NCBI GenBank assembly: GCA_015680685.1
Contig: MNCI01037504.1
Location: forward strand, 140,788-204,787
Direction: 5' to 3'
DNA length: 64,000 nt
Origin: Gnetum montanum
Lineage: Eukaryota > Streptophyta > Gnetopsida > Gnetales > Gnetaceae
A program made the position numbers and the translations under genes. Positions 36,990 through 48,540 of the stretch are shown here, piece after piece. Every line of letters starts with the position of its first letter. The stretch's first letter is position 1. Below the pieces are notes generated by a model. The model saw only the letters and a list, made by a program, of their open reading frames with translations, ran no database searches and was not told the DNA's origin.

Positions 36990-37890
36990 TGTTAGGGAAA
37001 ATGGAGTACAAGGATGTTTGTGTGGTTGTTGTGTTTACAAGAGCAAGAGCAAAGGACTCGATGACTCACAAGTGAACTTGGGATTACAAGGACTTAAGGA
37101 AGCATGGACAAATACAAAGAATTCAAGCAAAATATGTTTATTTTTGTTGAGGATGATTCCTAGATGATTTGGCATGTTTTGGAGTGTTTCAAGCTCATTT
37201 TAATAAGTCTAGGAGGTTATAAGGTCTATGGGAACTTTTTTGGAGGCATCAGGAGGCTTCCAACATTAAAACAAGTAGTTTCATTTTTGGCCCCTATAAA
37301 AGCGACGTCTTTTTCATACCAAAGACATCTTTCCAGTAGGTAGCACAGGCAAAAATGTCTCTGTAAAATAGTAGACATCTTTCATCAAAGAAAGATGTCT
37401 TTCAAAAATACAGGATAATTTCAAAAAATTTCTTTTACCCAACAAAGATGTCTTCCCAGAATGAAGATTTCAAAAAGGCATCTTTCCTAAACAAAGGCAT
37501 CTTCCCAAAATTAAAGGCAAATACAAAAAGACATCTCAAGCACGAAGAAGACTTCTTCCATGACCATTAGTGATCATTAGCTAGCCATTACATGAGTTCA
37601 AAGATGAATTTAGAAACACGAAAGCTATAAGAAGACACCATATGCATTGGAAAATGAGCAAGCTTGTGAATAATCATTGTATAATCATTTATGAATCATT
37701 ATAATCTTTGTTGCTCTTCATTGTCCTCTCATTTTTCCCTTGTAAAGTGTGTTGTACCTTAAAGTACAAGGATCAACAAACTAAGTTACATTTATCCCTT
37801 GTAATTGTTTTCTATTATTGCCCTACGAGGTTAATGTGCTTCTTGTGGAAAGGCATCTTACTTGAGCTTGTCAGGATCCTATAGGGTTCA
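36990..37890 (+). promoter_or_regulatory. TATA and hairpin-rich block, possible internal promoter
   Basis: A clear TATA context (cccctataaaagcg, 37291-37304) is followed by a run of gacatctttc motifs in both orientations. AGACATCTTTC (37373-37383) and GAAAGATGTCT (37390-37400) form a perfect 11-bp stem with a 6-base loop. The layout resembles U3-R of an LTR starting tgttagggaaaatgg near 36989, but I found no matching second LTR or PBS. It precedes the palindrome array and RT. Confidence 0.4.
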
Positions 37891-37899
37891 GTTCTTAGG

Positions 37900-40560
37900 T
37901 AAGAAACCAAGACTACGTTGAAGGGAGATAAGGACTACGCTGGGCTAGCATAGTACCAACCATTGCCAATGTAGTCCATGATGAGATGAACTCCCAAAAG
38001 CCTTCCCAACCTCCAAAAGCCTCCAAACTAAGCATCTATCCTTGCCAAAACATGGCCAAAACTCCCAATAACACCAAAACTTGGTCACAAGAAGTCCAAC
38101 TCTGACAAAAATCAAAGCTCCTCATTAACTATGCTAAGAAAAGTGAGGGACTACACTAGGTCAGCATAGTCCTAGCTACTGCCGAGTGTAGTTCAACACC
38201 ATATCTTACCTTCTTGTAACCCCAAGTAGCCCATCAAGTCCATTCAACCCTTAGTTGATCCCAAATTAACGCATTGTTTTCCCAAACCTTAATTCAAGCC
38301 TTCAACAAGCCCAAACCATGGTTGATTGTAGTAAATGGTGCCAGTTTTTTTCCTTTCCCTTTTGACTATGATGGGGAAACTAGTAACTATGTTGAGCTAG
38401 CATAGTCCTCGTCCAAGCCCAATTTAGTTCTCTTGAAAATTATCAAAAAATTTTGAAAACTATGAAACATGACTCCAGTAATCCCTAAAATCCTATTTTG
38501 AGCTCATTTGGGCATGAAAATTAATTTCCTTCACAATTTGACATCCATCACATAGACTATGCTGAGGGGAGGAGGAGGACTATACTAGGCCAACGTAATC
38601 CAAACCTCAACATCGTAGTCCATCCCAAGTGGAAAAATCCACCAAGGAAACATAAAAAGCTAACCTTTGAAAAACCCTAGGACTCCATTCATAGTTGTCT
38701 AACAACAAATTCTACATTTTCTCATCATTTTAGCCATCGTAAACTTGAACTACACAGGGGAAGATGAGGAGTACGCTGGGCCAATGTAGTTCCATTTCAG
38801 GGAAAGCATAGTCCCCTTGAAAAACTATAAAATGTATCATAAAACATGATAATTTGCGCATAAAAACCCTAAAGTATCATTTGGAGACTTCCAGCAATGA
38901 AACATGTAATTTTAAAAAAAATTAGCCTTGCTAACTTAGACTACACTGAGGATAGGGGAGGACTACACTAGGCCAATGTAGTCCCTCTCTAGGCCTAGCA
39001 TAGTCCCTCAAAATTACATTAAAAAAAACTTGCCAAATTTGCCAAATTTCACTGCCAATCAACCCTAGCACCTTGTTTGAAGCCTCCATCAACCATGGGA
39101 ACTACTTTTGACCATCCAAATCTAGACTATGCTGATAGAAAGATGGGACTACATTGGGCCAGCAGAGTCCTAGCGTAGTGCCATCCTAAGCCAAGTGTAC
39201 TCCACATCATGAATTCCACAGTAGTCCAAAACTCACTTAAAAAAACCTCTATCAATTACAAGACCTTGCCAAGACACATTGAGACCACAAGACCTTGCAT
39301 TTAAGTCAAAATTTATCATTTTTGGGCCCTCAATCCCTAACTACGCTAAGAGGAAACTGTAACTATGCTAGGCCAACATAGTCCCTTTCAAACCCTAATG
39401 TAGTCCACAAAAAGTTACTAAGAAGACAAAAAATCCACTTTTGATAAACCCTAGAGCATCATTGGAATCTGCCTCACCATGAAATGCATTATTTTTAGCC
39501 ATTTTTTATCATGGAAGCTATGACTATGCTAAGGGATACTGGGACTATGCTAGCCCAGCATAGTCCCCCTCCAGGCCCAATGTAGGCCCCATAAACTTGT
39601 CCAAAATTTGTCAAAATTTGTTCAAAATCCACTATTAGGAGTCCTAGGGCCCATCGAAGTCAAATTCAACCATGAAACTCACTTGTTCAACCTTCCTAAT
39701 GTCACTACACTAAAGGGATGAGTGAAACTATGCTACGCCAACGTAGTCCTTGACAAGCATAGCATAGTCCACTTGGAAATAGTCAAAGTAGCTCCAAAAC
39801 TATGCAAATCAACTCTTGAAAAAACCCAGAGCCCTATCGAAACATGCCTAAATCCTGAAACCTTAGAAAATAAGCCAAAATTCATTTTTTTAGCATTCTC
39901 TCATCTGGAATATTTGAATATGCTAGAAATTACATGCACAATGTAGTCCCATGGTATCTAGCCATCCAAGGCCCAAACAGGCATGAAAACTAGCAATTTT
40001 TGCACCAAAACCCTAGCTGACAATACCATTGACCTCAAAAGCCCATTAGGATGGTTGATTAAGCTCCAAAACTTACCAAAATTCATTTTCCACTCCTACC
40101 CTACACTAGGGAAGCTAAGGACTATGCTAGGCTAGCATAGTCTTACTTGGAAGGGAAAATGTGATAACAAAAATCAACAATAAGCAACTCAAAATGGCCT
40201 AAAATTGGCCCAAATTGACCAGAACATTGCCCTCATGACTTCCAATTGCAAATTTCACCTCATTTTAGCCTTGGAGACCTCATAAACTCATTCATCTCAT
40301 TGTGACTACATTGGGGCCTAGTAGCCCAATGTAGTCATCACAAAAACCATGTTTTTTCCACTTTTTGAAAGCCAAAATAGTACCAAAACTTGTCAATTTT
40401 TAATACCTACCCCCTACGCTAGCTATTTAGACCAAAAAAACCCTAAAAATGATCATACATGGCCTTGGAAAGTACCCTTGATTATCAACTATGATGAAGG
40501 AAGGCAAGACTACACTAGGCCAATGTAGCACCTAGTAAGATCGAACATAGTCCCCACAAA
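37900..40560 (+). repeat. Degenerate ~190-bp tandem array with a palindrome in each unit (~14 units)
   Basis: An imperfect palindrome of the type GGACTATGCTAGGCTAGCATAG recurs near 37931, 38152, 38388, 38576, 38769, 38957, 39146, 39358, 39540, 39724, 39909, 40119, 40303 and 40504. Spacings run from about 182 to 236. At 40119 the arms GACTATGCTAG/CTAGCATAGTC are perfect with one spacer base. Between palindromes a second half-site (aatgtagtcc) and a run like caaaatttgccaaaatc and aaaaccctag recur. No coding frame persists. Confidence 0.85.
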
Positions 40561-41047
40561 AGTGCCTTTTTTGCTTTAAAGTAGCTTCAAAATGACCCCC
40601 TCATGTGCCCAAACTCTATCAGCAACCTTGTAGCCCCATGTCATGGCTAACTAAGTCCTAAAACTAGTAAAATCTAGCCCTAGTTAGCCAATATCAGCTA
40701 GTTTTTACTATATATGGTCCATTTTCACAAATTTGATCTTGGTTTTGGCCTTATTTTGCATCAATTGACCATTATACAGCCTCCATATAATTTCTCATTT
40801 TACCACATTCACCTTATTTCCTCTCTTATGGCCTTTAATTGACCTTATATGACCTTTGGTCAATCCCATTGGTCATTATTTATCTATTATGGCCTTGGTT
40901 GGCCTTGTTTTCATTTTTTATTTTTTGCCATTAGAATAACATATGTTTACATGGTTACCAAAGTATTTGATATCATTTTAGCATAATTTTACCATTTTTA
41001 CTCAAGTGCCACTTAATGTGCTTATAGTTGATATGTAGAATTGAAGT
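40561..41047 (+). other. E spacer before RT, no gene seen
   Basis: AT-rich sequence with repeated ttggccttatt and gaccttatatgacc phrases. No open frame or motif is recognised. Confidence 0.6.
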
Positions 41048-42290
41048 ATGGACACTTGGGAGAAAATTGCCTTACATTTGAGCCTGAGTGGGCCTCATGG
41101 TGATATTGAACAACATATCGATCCTGGTTGGCTAGACCTTGAGCTTGAGAGTCTTAACAACCACATAGGCTCAATTAAAAAGCCTATAGAATGGCCCGAA
41201 AACCTAGTTAAAACCCTTAACCTTGAGGCTAGTGACATAATTGAAGACTCTCTTGCTGAGGTTCCTGCCACAACACATAGTGGTGAGGAGAAAACCCTTA
41301 AAACTAAGTTTCTTACTGGAACCTCAACAGGCTCAAGACATCACCAAGGTCCTACAAGATAACATTAAGGCCTCTGCCTGGCCATATGAGGATATGCCAA
41401 ATTTAGATCCACATCTGGTCCAACACAACATCATACTTGATCCTAACATTAGACTAATTAAGTAGAAAATGCATAAGATTAGACTAGACTTAGCCTTAGC
41501 AATTCATGATGAAATTACCAAGCTATAATAACCTCATTTCATTAGAGTTATTAACTATGTAGAGTGGATGTCTAACATTGTGGTAGTGCCTAAGAAAAAT
41601 AGGAGTATCCATATTTGCATTGATTTTCAAGACCTAAATAAAGCAACCATCAATATTGATCAACTCATTAATATTATGACTAGACATGTCTTATTGTCCT
41701 TTATGGATGGGTTGTCAAGATATAACCAAATTAGAATCAACCAAAAACACCAACTTAGCATGATCTTTATGACATATTAGGGTACCTTTTGCTATACCAT
41801 GATTCCTTTTGGCCTTAAGATTACAAGAGCAATCTATCAGAGAGCTATGATGTATATCTTTAGTGACTACATGTTAGGATTGCTCAACAATTATGTAGAC
41901 AATATAGTCATTAAGTCCAAAGTGACTAGTGACCATGTAGGAGACTTGGACCTTGTGCTCAAACAGTGCCTTAAGTTTGAACTTAAACTTAATCCTAAGA
42001 AATGTGTCTTTGGTGTCAAAACTAGTAAGATGCTTGGCTTTGTAGTGTCTAAAGTAAGTATTCATGTTGATCCCAATAAGGTTAAGGCCATATCCAAGTT
42101 AGCAGTGCCTACCAACCTTGAGGAGCTTTGGGGATTACAAAGAAAATTACAATTTATTCATAGGTTCATTACTAGGCTTACAGATAAGTTACAACCCATG
42201 TAACACTTGCTTAAGAAAGGAGTACACTATGAGTGGATAACTCAATGCCAAGAAGCCTTTGAAAACATTAAGCGAGAGTTGGCACAACTA
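41048..42290 (+). pseudogene. E reverse transcriptase
   Basis: A pre-RT segment (41048-41362) precedes a frame change near 41340. The conserved lead-in YEDMPNLDPHLVQHNIILDP follows. Then come IVVVPKKNRSIHICIDFQDL, the first catalytic region LLSFMDGLSRYNQIRI, a TAG in place of Trp before GTFCYTMIPFGLKI, and the active-site box LLNNYVDNIVIKSKV. The box is Y-V-D-N, so the second Asp is lost. The thumb/connection text (NPKKCVFGVKTSKMLGFVVS) is well kept to 42203. The family is Tat-type. This copy cannot polymerise. Confidence 0.9.
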
Positions 42291-42299
42291 CCAACAATC

Positions 42300-42620
42300 C
42301 TATCCTCCATAAGAAGGTAAACTATTTTACATCTACCTTGCCATCTCTAACACGTCCATTGCCTCTCTACTCTATCAAACATATGGTGATGGAGTAGAAA
42401 TGCTAGTATATTACCTTATCCATGCATTAGTTTCACATGAGACATGATATTCTGAAGTGGAGAAGTACTATTTAGCACTAGTCTTCTCATTGAAGAAATG
42501 GAGACACTAATTTTTTAGGAGCCAAGTCAACACCATTTGCAAAGATGACATACTTAGAGCCATAACTAGCAATATTTATGAAAGTAGTCATATGAAACAA
42601 TAGAAATCCATAACAACAAA
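42300..42620 (+). pseudogene. E RNase H
   Basis: After a frame change the text YLAISNTSIASLLYQTYGDG (about 42340-42400) gives the first region, where the catalytic Asp is now Asn (AISN). Then YSEVEKYYLALVFSLKKWRH gives the Glu-containing helix. QVNTICKDDILRAI follows. Stops separate the pieces. It corresponds to the first RNase H found in all Ty3/gypsy elements. Confidence 0.75.
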
Positions 42621-42659
42621 GTTTGACCTTCATTATGTTTCTCAATCTTTAATGAAAGG

Positions 42660-43140
42660 TTAACCTATAGCCATGCAACTTATAGTTTTGCCGATTGATG
42701 ACCAAGCAACTACAGATCCCATATTTCCTAATGAACATGTCAACATTGTTAGCCAAGTGCTTGAGGGCTATGAGATGGTCATGCACTTTGACAGAGTTTC
42801 AAATACTCATGGGACTAGTTTTGTTGCCATCATGATGTTTCCATCTCATGAAATATGATCCTTTGCCTATTGTTATGAGTTTTCATGCACCAACAACATA
42901 GTGATGAAGAAGGGTTTGATTAGGGGGATGATGATAGCACATGACTTAGGAATTAAATGTTTGATTCATAACTGGTGTTCAACTAAGTAACTGAGGTTTA
43001 TGCATGCAAAGCCAAACATTTACAACCTTACTGTGACTTAGGAAAATAACTATTACAACAATTTCTAGATGTTGATATCCAATAAATACCCTGAAGCAAA
43101 AACACTATAGCTGATGCCATCATGACACTAGCCCTTAGTG
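42660..43140 (+). pseudogene. E second RNase H (archaeal-type)
   Basis: MHFDRVSNTHGTSFVAIMMF (about 42780-42840) then SFAYCYEFSCTNNIVMKKGL and MIAHDLGIKCLIHNW match the layout of the second RNase H that marks the Tat lineage. The Gly after the first Asp is Arg, and the A-E-Y-E acidic motif is lost (IVMKK). Its presence between RNase H and integrase is the strongest evidence for the Tat assignment. Confidence 0.75.
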
Positions 43141-43299
43141 TTACACGAAATGTGTTTAGCAAGTTGCCCACCTTAACCATGGACTATGCTATCCCCATCA
43201 CATAGAGCACCGAGGATGCCTTTGTGGCCATAGTTCCTACTACTTCTGTAAAGGAATGGTACGATAATATCAAGTTTTTCCTTATGCATGGTGAATCTT

Positions 43300-44490
43300 C
43301 ATAAGGCCTGACTATTGCTCAAAAAGGACGTTATACATAAACAATTGCAACAATATGTCATTGTAGGAAATGACACATTATGTCAACAATTCTATGATGA
43401 CATATTATTTAAGTGCTTGGGTAAATCCAAAGCCAAAACAGTCCTACAGCAGGTTCATGAGGGTGTTTGTGGTGGACATGTAAGACTTAGAGCCATGGCT
43501 ACTAAGATTAGATAGTTAGGTTATATGGAAAACGATTTCTTGTAGAAGATCAAAACTTGTGATACATTCCAATAACATAGCAACCTCATACACATACCAC
43601 CAACTAAGTTACATACTACATAGATAACTTGTCCATTCCAATAGCGGGGGTTGGAAATCATTGGACCTATAACACCTAAGTCCTCCATAGGGCATAGCTT
43701 CATCATCACTACAACCAAATACTTTACTAAGTGGGTTGAGGCTATTCTCCTAAGAAAAATGACATATGAACAAGTCTATAGGTTCATCCTAGACAACATA
43801 GTGGCCTATTTTGGTATACCTATGACAATAGTCACAGACAATTGACCACAATTTAGTAGCCAAGAAATGGAAATTTTCTGTCATGATTAGGCATAAAACA
43901 CTCTTTCTCATTACCCTATTACCCTCAGGCAAATAGACAAGCCAAAGCAAGCAATAAGGCCATCATCAACTTTCTCAAGAAGATGCTCAACAATAGCAAG
44001 TGAAAATGGCATGAACAACTTATCCATGCACTTTGGTCCTACAAAACAACATATCTTATTACAATAGGCATGACCCATTATAGCCTTACTTTTGGTTCTA
44101 AAGCTATTTTAGCTCTTGAATTGCAAGTACAATCACTTCTAGTGGCATTATCTAACTTCATCAATGATGAGTAGAGTAAGGAATTATGAAACATGAACCT
44201 AGACTTGATGGAGGAGCAACAAGTGCAAGCACTTACTCACATCAAGCACTACCAATAGAGGCAGAAATGGTAGCACCATCATAACCTAGGCAAGTTCAAG
44301 ATCAAGGAAGGAGACCTAGTCCTTAAGGTCGTTTGTAAGCATGTGGATAAATTCTCAGCCAACTAGGAATGACCTTTCTTAGTCACCAAGGCCTATGGAA
44401 ACCAAGCCTACTAGATAGCAGACATGAATGGGAATGAGCTAGTTAATCTGGTCAATCGTTCCTATCTCAAACCATATTACATGTAGCCTA
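43300..44490 (+). pseudogene. E integrase
   Basis: The zinc domain has VHEGVCGGHVRLRAMATKIR and a degraded CDTFQ. The core gives LEIIGPITPKSSIGHSFIIT (first Asp changed to Glu), FTKWVEAILLRKMTYEQVYR, and FGIPMTIVTDN (second Asp kept). The Glu region reads QANRQAKASNKAIINFLKKM (Glu changed to Lys). The C-terminal stretch (EGDLVLKVVCKHVDKFSAN, about 44305-44360) ends near 44490. Several stops and frame changes occur. Confidence 0.85.
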
Positions 44491-44534
44491 TAGTAGCCAC
44501 ATTAATGGCCCTCAACAAGTGAGCTTGATCTCTA

Positions 44535-44615
44535 TGGTTTGCTAAGACCTTAAATTGGAAACGCAACCTGCCAAGGCCTTCGATTAGTAACATGTAACCT
44601 TGGGTAGCCAGACTA
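44535..44615 (+). repeat. E minisatellite 2, after integrase
   Basis: gctaagaccttaaattggaa and gccaaggccttcgattagta are two units of the same family as 31075-31260. Confidence 0.65.
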
Positions 44616-44905
44616 GATAAACCATCCTTCATGGCCTCATGTATCCCATTGTAACAACATGATTTCTCTCTCTAATTTTCTAGTTCTCTTAGAGGTTTAT
44701 TTGTGGATGAAGCCTAAAGCCATCACAAGGATGCAACCCATCACGAAAACAAGTCACCACATAACCTCAATGCGTAAGATCTAGTAAATTTATCTTGTCC
44801 TACCAACAGTGTGTGTTCTACATCATTTCCTTTGATCCCAACCCCATAGCTTGAATATAACCTTCCTATACATTGAGCAATAATGTTGACCTATGATCTA
44901 CCTCC

Positions 44906-45122
44906 AAGTCCACTTGGATGTAACACATCTTGTTCAATGGGAAAATGCTAAGTCCATTGAGCGTAACACACCTCATTTGATGGAAAAACTCCAAGTCCAC
45001 TTAAATGTAACAAATATCATTCAATAGGGAAATGCTAAGTCCATCAAGCATAACACACCTCATTCAATGACAAAACCCTAAGTACGTTGAGTGTAACATA
45101 GCTCACTCAATGGGAAGACTGC
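44906..45122 (+). repeat. E minisatellite 3 (43/44-bp units, five copies, alternating types)
   Basis: Units begin aagtccacttggatgtaaca (type 1) or aagtccattgagcgtaacac (type 2), in the order 1,2,1,2,2 at 44906, 44950, 44993, 45037 and 45080. It is non-coding and lies in the 3' untranslated region. Confidence 0.8.
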
Positions 45123-45458
45123 ATCAAAATCAACCTTGGAGAAGAGCACATCACGAACTGACCAAAGAAACCTTGAACTGAATTGTTGGTTCCTCAAATG
45201 CATCAATCGATTGAACCATACTTCTAAATACAAAGTGCATAGCCTACACTATTTGACCAATATTTGTTAGATCTTGTGACCATTTCTTCATGACTTCATT
45301 ACCATTTCATCATCATGGTGTCACTTCATCATCATAAGCACTCTTGAGGATAGTTCGATACTACTAAATCAAGCGTAGAGAAAAGACGTTGGTGATGGAC
45401 CTGCAATGGTGTTTTGTATTCTTTGTTGATGTCCCTTAAGTTAATCCTCTAGAAATCA

Positions 45459-45473
45459 ACAAAGAGGGGCCAA
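45459..45473 (+). other. E polypurine tract
   Basis: acaaagaggggccaa lies immediately before the 3' LTR. The same sequence, reversed, is D's PPT at 52108-52122. Confidence 0.9.
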
Positions 45474-46509
45474 TGAAACACTGCAAAAATTCATGTCACA
45501 AATCCCACTTTCCAGTTTGAGGTAAAGTTTCATTGTAAATGTTAGATATGTAGTACCTAAGACACAATCTTACATATTTCAACTATTTAGGGCTAAAATA
45601 TTCTTCAAAAGTTGTTATTTCCTTATTTTCCAACTAGAAATAGGTACCCCATGTACATGTTTAGGCTTAGGAAGATCGAAAATGCCTTTGGAATGGCTAA
45701 AAATGGCATTTTCATGAGTTTTTGTAGGGGTATAGCCCTAACTACGTTGGAGCCATTTTTAGTAGGCACAGTAGCTATAGTAGCTAGCATAGTCATCATC
45801 AAGACAAGGAAGAGATGCAATGTTGGCATTGTTGGGATGGCCATTTCTCCAACAAAAACCAACGCATGCATCCCAAGTCAACAACTACCAAATAGTAGTC
45901 TTCACCATGCACAACACTTTTCAATAGGTTCCACCATTTCTACAATTTTTGTTCATCTTTTTACTTTCCAATACTTTTCTGTTTCCCATTTCCAAAGCCT
46001 TTAGCATAGTCACAAAAGCCTATTTACTATGTATAGTCCATTCTAGAGTTACCACAAATACCAACTGCATTGACAGTAGTTGGTTGACTAGATTAGCATT
46101 AGTTTGCAAGCAACTTCCTCTACCCTTAGCAAAATATTGTACATTGTGAACTCAACCTCTTTTATATTATTTTATAAATATGTTGGTTTACATTGTGTAA
46201 ATTTTGGATTCTGTTTCTATGTCCAAGTTTTCTATTGTAACTATAATTTCAGTTTCCATTACCATTCTCAATAGGCCATTTTCTGTTTACATTTCCAATA
46301 GGCCATTTCTGCCTACGTTGCCATTTACATTTACAATTTTAAAATCTCTTCTATTTTTGCACTTCATAAGTCCCTGGGTGATCAACAAGATGGTCTAGGA
46401 CATCCTAAATTCCATTTTTAGAAGGCCCTTGGAACTCAGGGTTAAAACTGTTTTGATGCTAGGATCTTCTAGTTTTCCATTCCATTAACAAATATTTCTG
46501 GTACCAACA
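45474..46509 (+). repeat. E 3' LTR (1036 bp)
   Basis: It matches the 5' LTR on both sides of a ~650-bp gap near 46100-46105. The gap removes the TATA region. It ends accaaca, followed by cttat. Confidence 0.9.
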
Positions 46510-46514
46510 CTTAT

Positions 46515-48540
46515 CATATTATGATTGCAAAATTAGAAAAATTTGCAAAAAATTGAACCCCTTAGGTGTTATATCTTTTAGTTACTTATGGCCTTCAATC
46601 ATTTTTCTTGCTTACTATGGCCTAAAATAGTTGATATGGTCTATTAGGAGTATAATTTGAATCTTTCTACCCTTAGTTTAATTAAATAACTTTTAAGATT
46701 CTTATTATGTCTTTGTACTTACCCTTTATAGTATCTTTCAGTGCTGAGAATTTTAGGCTCAAATTTTTAAATTTTCATTTATATCGCACANGAGCTACAA
46801 GGGTGAAGTTATGACCTTTGGAAGCTAGTGAACAAAAGTTCTAAAGAAAACTACAAAAACTCTCTTATTGCAAAATGAGTAAGTGAAAAATTTCACTAAC
46901 TCCCATGCATATATATACTATTTTTATATGCATGACATCGTAGATACAATATCGTAGCTATAGCATCATCATTAAAATTTTTAAATTTTTCAAGTCAAAA
47001 AATGAGTCAATTAGAATGTTTAGAAGATGTAAAGCTTGTCTAAAGGGTCATAATCCATGACTGATGCATAGTTTTCAAAGATTTTTTCAAAGTTTGTGAA
47101 GAAAGAATCTTGGGCAACGAAAGTTTATTGTATGGATAAGAGATGGGTAATGAATTTTTGATGTATGAATAGATTGTTTGATGATATGAAATTATTTATT
47201 TAGTCTTAATTATTTTAGAAGGCACAAGATGATGTGGAATTTCTTGCCAAGTATGAAATACAAGAGTTCTACAAGTGGATCCTCCCTAAAGCAAGCTCCA
47301 GCCCTTCATGCCCTTGTATAACCACACTTAAAAGTGTCCTTAGGCACTCAAGGAGTTGAATGTAAGACACGTCTATCTAGCAAAACACACATTATAGTAT
47401 CACCAAATTTAAAAAATAATGCTATATAATACAAAACCACAAGTTATGATTAAATATACAGTGAGGTGAGATGGACTAGAGAAAGGATTGTTGAACTTGG
47501 GATGTGAGGTATCTTATCATAAGCATAATAAATCCTTATGTGTTATTGATGGTTAAAGTGATCATTAGTCCTTCTTTCAAGGATTTAAACCAAGTTCAAA
47601 CCACTTTCCAATGACATCACATTGTTTCATCTCTTGAAGTTACAATTGTCAGACTCCCACTATTGCAAAAATTATTATCACTTGGCGTACTGTCCAACGA
47701 AGGAGTTTATTCATTGCACTTTTTATGATTTTTGAGATTTCTGAGAAGCTGTCTACCTTCAAGCTTGGGTAACATGTCTTTCCAATGGAACCCCCATAAA
47801 TTTATTCTTAAGCATTTATTTTGTTTTTTCATGTGTCAACCTTACCAAAGGACTACCTTCAAGCATGGGTAACATGTATTTCTAGTGACATGGTAATGCA
47901 ATACTTATTGTACTCTTACTCTCATTTTTCATTAGATCTACAAGGATATAATACTTCCTTAGCAATAAGATAGAATTCATAACAGTAATCCAAGAGAATC
48001 CTCAAATCCCCTTGATGTCACACCCTTTTCATTTCCACTAGGTTCTTCACTTTTTGATCTAGGCATAATGATCACAATTTTATTCTTAGTTTTATAATGG
48101 AAAGAATATCATTATGGCCATGGTAAGAACCTCTTATTAATGGAATGGGTGGATGAATGTTGTGGTCTCACTGTACAAATAGTCAGTCCCTTATGACTTC
48201 ATAACATAGAGAAATCTTCACCTTATTGGACTACATCTTGCCTTATTCTTGGTGTGTTTTATTAACAATAAAAAATATGTACAAAAAAATGAAAATAGAG
48301 TATGAAAAAGATAGTAAGAATGGAAAAATATGAAAATAATAAAAAATGTTAAAAGAATGAAAAATCATCAAAGAATAGAAAAATGTTAAAGAATTAACAA
48401 ATTATTAAGAAATTCAAAAGTATAAAAGAATGGAAAATGTATTAAGAAATATAAAAAGGTATATCAAGAGATTAGAAATTAAAAAGAATTATAAGACAAA
48501 AAATTGAAGAACATGTATTAATTCTTGAATGAAGATAAGG
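46515..48540 (-). other. F 3' region with U3-like internal promoter
   Basis: Non-coding. It continues 24244-24830 after E. The block 46990-46890, read on the minus strand, has GATATTGTATCTACGATG-type motifs then catataaaaatagtatata, a promoter-like layout matching G 5765-5680. One N lies at 46791. The remaining sequence matches G 5790-7200, with shared blocks at 47280 and 48010. It ends, in F's orientation, at the ctcccccatgac block (48545). Confidence 0.6.

Larger units (their letters stand above)
24836..46509 (+). mobile_element. Element E: 21.7-kb Tat/Ogre-like retrotransposon
   Basis: Both LTRs start TGAAACAC. The PBS, PPT and 5-bp target duplication cttat (24831-24835, 46510-46514) are all present. 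The order is gag, protease, minisatellite, about 9.5 kb of unusual sequence (antisense exons, TATA/hairpin block, palindrome array), RT, RNase H, second RNase H, integrase, two minisatellites, PPT. The second RNase H and the D-N-G-A protease are marks of the Tat lineage, and the size is in the Ogre range. The host site is F's 3' region. The same site is unoccupied in G near 5220. Confidence 0.9.

Noticed and set aside
36990-37970. Complete LTR of a further nested element
   Set aside because: It has a TATA and a TG start, but no second copy, PBS, PPT or target duplication was found, so it is kept only as a promoter-like block.
13401-44490. Bias of in-frame stops to TAG from CHG methylation decay
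   Set aside because: Counting by eye in B and E shows TAG, TAA and TGA all common. No clear bias.
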